A stretch of 64,000 bases of DNA from Sipunculus nudus. Lineage: Eukaryota > Annelida > Sipuncula > Golfingiida > Sipunculidae. The translations under genes and the position numbers were made by a program. Shown one piece after another: positions 60,206-64,000 of the stretch; positions within the stretch are counted from its first letter, which is position 1, and each line of letters opens with the position of its first letter. Where the stretch lies: the NCBI GenBank assembly GCA_026874595.1, contig CM049317.1, positions 9,396,382-9,460,381 on the forward strand. Direction: 5' to 3'. The notes under the pieces are model-generated. The model was not told the DNA's origin, did no database searches, and saw only the letters and a program-made list of their open reading frames with translations.

Positions 60206-60330
60206 GTGAAAGATCTTTCTAAGTAGCAGCTCCCCACTTGTGGACTGCCCTTAACTCAGAACCACGCAAGCCATCTCCAAGTCTTACTTTCTAAAAGGAA
60301 CCTAAGACCACTCTGTTTAAGCAGCATACA
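60206..60330 (+). pseudogene. Fragment of a CR1/L2-like LINE ORF2 C-terminus
   Basis: The plus strand reads ERSF-stop-VAAPHLWTALNSEPRK, then PSLTF-stop-KEPKTTLFKQ. This matches the widespread end of CR1/L2-type ORF2, RSFxVAAPxLWNxLPxxLR...SLxxFKxxLKTxLF. It has two stops and is a dead fragment in the intron after exon 8. Confidence 0.7.
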
Positions 60331-60420
60331 GAAACTGAATAGCATATTGAAACCTGTCCACATAGACTTGCTCTCTAGAAATTATTGACTATATATAAAT
60401 ATCTATAAATTTTCAATGTA

Positions 60421-60596
60421 CAGTGAAACCCGTGACATCACCCATGGGACTGGCCAAAGTAGTCTTCTTAATTCACTGCTAGTCTTATAAGACAGGTAAG
60501 TTATAACCAATGTGAATGGTTCTGGTTCACTTGAGTGTGGTCCTTAATAGTCAGGTGGTCTTACTAGACAGATGGTTTTTCAGACATGTTCCACCA
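60421..60596 (+). mobile_element. CAGTGAAACCTG-family MITE
   Basis: Starts after TA with CAGTGAAACCCGTGACATCA and ends in CAGACATGTTCCACCAG. The interior matches the reverse complement of 21684-21861. Confidence 0.78.
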
Positions 60597-60701
60597 GGTG
60601 CGTCAATATAGGGGGGATGTGGGGTTTATCCCCCCCCCCACTTTTTGGCAAGGGGGTGGGGGGAATGGTCATTGTTATCATCCCCCCCCCACTTTTCAGA
60701 G

Positions 60702-60703
<2 letters not shown>

Positions 60704-60750
<47 letters not shown>
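60704..60750. repeat. (TA)n microsatellite
   Basis: TA run directly abutting a transposon terminus; C9-C10 runs precede it. Confidence 0.97.
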
Positions 60751-60753
<3 letters not shown>

Positions 60754-61263
60754 TGAAACCTGAACCAAGCGACCACAGCCGCCAGCGACCGTCTGTGACT
60801 TACGACCGAAAAATGAATGCACCGAGCTTAATCACTCTTTAATGCCCCTGTGTTGAGCGACCGTTTGTGGTACGCGATCACCGACCGCTCAAATGTGACC
60901 GGTCGCTGGTCTTTACCTCCGTTAAGCGACCGCCTGGTGAAGTGGTAGTGGCACCTGGCGTCCTAAGTTAAGACTAAAACGACCGTGCCATTGACCGTCT
61001 CGTGAATGTACAGGTGGCAATGGTGACCTACTTTTCCCGCGGTGAATTGGACATCAATTCAGAATACCCCCTCCAGGTGTCAATGGCCCAGGGCCCGCGT
61101 GGTTTTAATCTTTCTCGAAAAATGAAAGTTCCGCGAATATTGCGAGGGAACATGTAAAACGACGCAATTCTTTAATTCTGTGTACCATTACTTTTTTTTA
61201 GCACAGCCTATCTTTGAACACATCGAATTTGTTTAACGATTGTCTAAAACATCTTTACGGTAA

Positions 61264-61920
61264 CACAGGCGCTTGAATCGCTATTTGTGTTGATCTTGGT
61301 TTAAATAGTGTTCAATTTACCTTAACAACAATCCCCTACCGTTTAATGAGCTTTAAACCATGTTATATCGTTTGCCGGTACTTGTTTATATAATAGATAC
61401 ACAAGGCCGGCATCCACGTCTGCGGACGGGTAGGCGATAATACAAGAAATCAATGGAAATTCCCAAATATTTTAAAGATTTTCGAGGGAAGAAACTTACA
61501 GTGGTTAAATGGCCAGTTCTTCTTTCTATAAAAGCATCAACAATTCCAATACACACAGTGTACCATGTGTAATGAGCTCTTATTTGTAACTAGTCTGCAT
61601 CCATTAAGCAGCTGTTACCCCAAACAAGGAAATCCCCATGTATCTTGGTCAGCAGTTAGGATTCCCCCCTGGTACCTAACACCTGATTGGTTGATAATGA
61701 TGGAAATAGTAATCTGGGATAAATCTGTCTGTTCGTCGCTTAATGGATACAGACTCGTCCGCAGACTTGGATGCCGGCCTTGTGTATCTATTATATAAAC
61801 AAGTACCGGCAAACGATATAACATGGTTTAAAGCTCATTAAACGGTAGGGGATTGTTGTTAAGGTAAATTAAACACTATTTAAACCAAGATCAACACAAA
61901 TAGCGATTCAAGCGCCTGTG
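61264..61920. repeat. Foldback: 165-bp inverted repeats around 327 bp
   Basis: The left arm 61264-61428 and right arm 61756-61920 are near-perfect reverse complements of equal length (only a few mismatches by eye). Arm ends are CACAGGCGCTTGAATCG (outer) and GTCTGCGGACG (inner). It is nested in the 2.1-kb element. Confidence 0.93.
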
Positions 61921-62646
61921 ACGGTAAACAGGTAAGGATCACGTGCTCTAAGGGAAATCCCTCATTAATATTCATCGAATAGAACTCCTGTTGTATTTCT
62001 GGCACGCTGCGGTCGTTGACGAGTTGACCGGAGTTCATAGCTAGTCTTAGCGATGTGTTAATAACATTTGCGCGGATTTAATTTTAAAAAAGTGAGTCAT
62101 GAAAGTAAGTTTGTCATTGCTTAATTTAAGCGATCAACTGTCATTGCTTATCACACACATTTTGACTTGACAACATGTCAGTTCGTGACGACGACAAACT
62201 GATGACCTGCTTCGATAACATCAATAGAATATTCATCAATAAAGCAATAGGACTCAATGCTTACTACCATAGTACCAATATAGAGAGACAGTTTGATAAC
62301 GTGAGCAGTCACCTGTAATCTAATGATCGATCCCTTCATACCTGCTTTGAAGTTTATTGAGATGTTAATGGGGTCTGCTTCTTATTACGGTGAGCACAAG
62401 TCAGTGATCAACAAAGTGACTCAGTGTGTACTCATGGTACATCATTAATTAGCGGTTTGTGTTTGTGCAATATGACAAACAAGCTATTCAAAGCCTTTGA
62501 CAAAGGCTTGTTTAATAAAGTTATAAAAGGACCAGCTTTCTTCGATAATTATAAATAAGATTCTCTTTGTTAAGCAGAACAAGATTGATTCAATGTTTTA
62601 AGTAAATATTGTTGTTAATTTGTAAATATTGTTGTGAATATCTTGA

Positions 62647-62668
62647 TTATATATATATATATATATAT
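62647..62668. repeat. (TA)n microsatellite
   Basis: Short TA run inside the 2.1-kb element. Confidence 0.9.
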
Positions 62669-62985
62669 CCAGTATGTATTTTTATAATAAATAAATAAAT
62701 GTTTACGTAGACATGTATGCCTTTATATTCTTTGTTCGCTTCATGCTGAGACTTAGACCACCTGAGACTTAAGACCACCTGTGACTTACGACCGCTTTTG
62801 GTGTGGCACATCAGGTGGTCTTAACTCTCAGGTTTTACTGTATATATATTGTAAATGAAATATAGATTTGAATAGAATATAGACAGGCTCCATTTATGAG
62901 TTTACTGTGAAATATTTATTGAAATATATTTGAAATGAGATTAAGTATATATATATTTGAAATGTGTCATACAGGTGGCAAAAAG

Positions 62986-62987
<2 letters not shown>

Positions 62988-63020
<33 letters not shown>
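62988..63020. repeat. (TA)n microsatellite
   Basis: TA run followed by CATACATATATGTATGTGTG. Confidence 0.95.
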
Positions 63021-63024
<4 letters not shown>

Positions 63025-63600
63025 CATATATGTATGTGTGTGGGCGTGTCGATGAGTACTGTGGTTGGCTGACATTTTGCGATTTCTTTATTTTGAATGA
63101 TGGTTTTATTTTCACGAATGCACTAGATCCTATAACATCTAAATCAGCAGTATTTGTATTTATTATAAAATTAGAACAAAGTCCACAACACCTACACATT
63201 TCTGTCAGAGTCATTCTATTAAGACCTATAACACAGTCAATATATCCCCTATATAACCGCATGTTAAACAATAATTAATTTGTGTTTGCATATGCCAGTT
63301 CACAGATAAGGCCTGCTGATTAACGATCCATTTTTCTAGATGTGTGATACCTTATACGATTGTGCAGATACACAAGCCCATTGGTTCATCTTGGTTGATT
63401 GACATCATATTCCTGAGGGTTTCATATTTGCAATTATATCCCATTCATGCATATCCTTAAATAAAACCCCCAAGAATATAAAAGCAACCACAGTATATGA
63501 AATATGTTTACAAAGAGAGATCCAATTAGCAGGTGTGGATAGAGGAAATTTTTTAAATGGTGGGAGAGGGTCGGGAGTTCAGTAAACCTTTCACACAGCA
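63021..63600. other. No gene seen
   Basis: Open frames of 65-125 codons run partly through the TA repeat and have no recognisable motif. Confidence 0.4.
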
Positions 63601-63604
63601 AATT

Positions 63605-63775
63605 AGAGTCAGGGAAATTAGTTAGGGCTCTGGACATGGTTGGGTTGGGATATCATGCCAGTGGTATGGCAGAGTTGAGTTAGAGTCATGGATATTAGTT
63701 AGGGCTCTAGACATGGTTTGGTTAGGAAATCATGGAATGACAGAGCTCAGGGATATTAGTAAGTGCTCTGGATTA
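63605..63775. repeat. Short tandem repeat with ATTAGTTAGGGCTCT words
   Basis: Three diverged units beginning near 63605, 63683 and 63742, each with AGTCAGGGATATTAGTTAGG-like and GGACATGGTTGGGTTGG-like words. Confidence 0.75.
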
Positions 63776-64000
63776 GTGTTTCATTTTGAGCTAGTAGCCA
63801 GTACAATCATGGCTGTTATTATGTTAATACATCATGTACATCTACAAATAAACGTAACAAAACTTCTTCCATAGTTCTTTAAGACAGATGAACTCCTAAA
63901 GGTTCGAAAAGATTGATAACTGATATATTTCAATCAAATCCACCAATATTTGAATTAGATAGAGTACCTGAAAATAAAAAAAGATATGGTAATTATATAT

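Larger units (their letters stand above)
60751..62840 (+). mobile_element. 2.1-kb TA-flanked DNA transposon, pogo/Tc1-like termini, no transposase seen
   Basis: The left end CAGTGAAACCTGAACCAAGC and right end CTCTCAGGTTTTACTG are inverted; both are flanked by TA. Both ends are built from GCGACC / GACCAC words and share GTGACTTACGACCG in direct orientation. The interior is richer in CpG than its surroundings and holds a large foldback. A 47-codon frame at 62175-62318 is not a recognisable transposase, so the copy is non-autonomous. Confidence 0.7.

Noticed and set aside
62175-62318. 47-codon frame inside the 2.1-kb transposon as a transposase remnant
   Set aside because: Too short and without a DDE or helix-turn-helix motif that I can see.

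Overview
This window is nuclear DNA of an animal, most probably a mollusc or a close lophotrochozoan relative. The evidence is a split gene with GT-AG introns, AT-rich non-coding DNA, and many copies of transposon families with termini typical of mollusc genomes: elements that open with TTTTTAGCTCAGCTGACT and close with CATGGGTCCCTTGTT, and CAGTGAAACCTG-type MITEs. The species assignment is inference. No bacterial, organellar or rRNA sequence was seen.

Layout. (1) 1-3163: the 5' part of a Ty3/gypsy-type LTR retrotransposon on the minus strand, with a probable LTR, a perfect tRNA-Pro primer-binding site, an intact gag, a textbook -1 frameshift signal, and an open pol frame (protease, then the start of reverse transcriptase) that runs off the left edge. 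(2) 3164-6579: gene-free AT-rich DNA with simple repeats. (3) 6580-13600: two nested LINEs. A dead Jockey-like LINE on the minus strand is split by a 4.8-kb L1/Tx1-like LINE on the plus strand (8105-12900), which has recognisable ORF1 and ORF2, a single frame break, a 3' repeat and a poly(A) tail. (4) 13600-19560: repeats, including a 1.26-kb tandem duplication that carries a palindromic MITE, a 171-bp duplication with hAT-like ends, and a family of GCTGATCAGC palindromes next to a CpG-richer patch that may be a promoter. (5) 20747-60029: the one host gene found. It has eight phase-compatible coding exons on the plus strand and probably continues past the last one seen. The predicted protein has ubiquitin-binding-like helices at its N-terminus and an Arg/Gly/Asn-rich middle. 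I cannot name it.

The introns of this gene hold most of the remaining features. The intron between exons 4 and 5 contains a 9.3-kb satellite of 96-bp units, each made of six ~17-bp sub-monomers and flanked by older monomeric repeats. Two ~1.8-1.9-kb copies of one transposon lie on either side of exons 4-7. The last intron contains ~280-bp and ~180-bp tandem arrays and a 510-bp polypurine tract. (6) 60030-64000: a 2.1-kb TA-flanked transposon containing a 657-bp foldback, further MITEs and short tandem repeats.

The observations I would check first are the retrotransposon's -1 frameshift and tRNA-Pro signals, the host gene whose first 5' splice site has been duplicated into a tandem array, and the higher-order satellite, which fills an intron with 3'-splice-site look-alikes.
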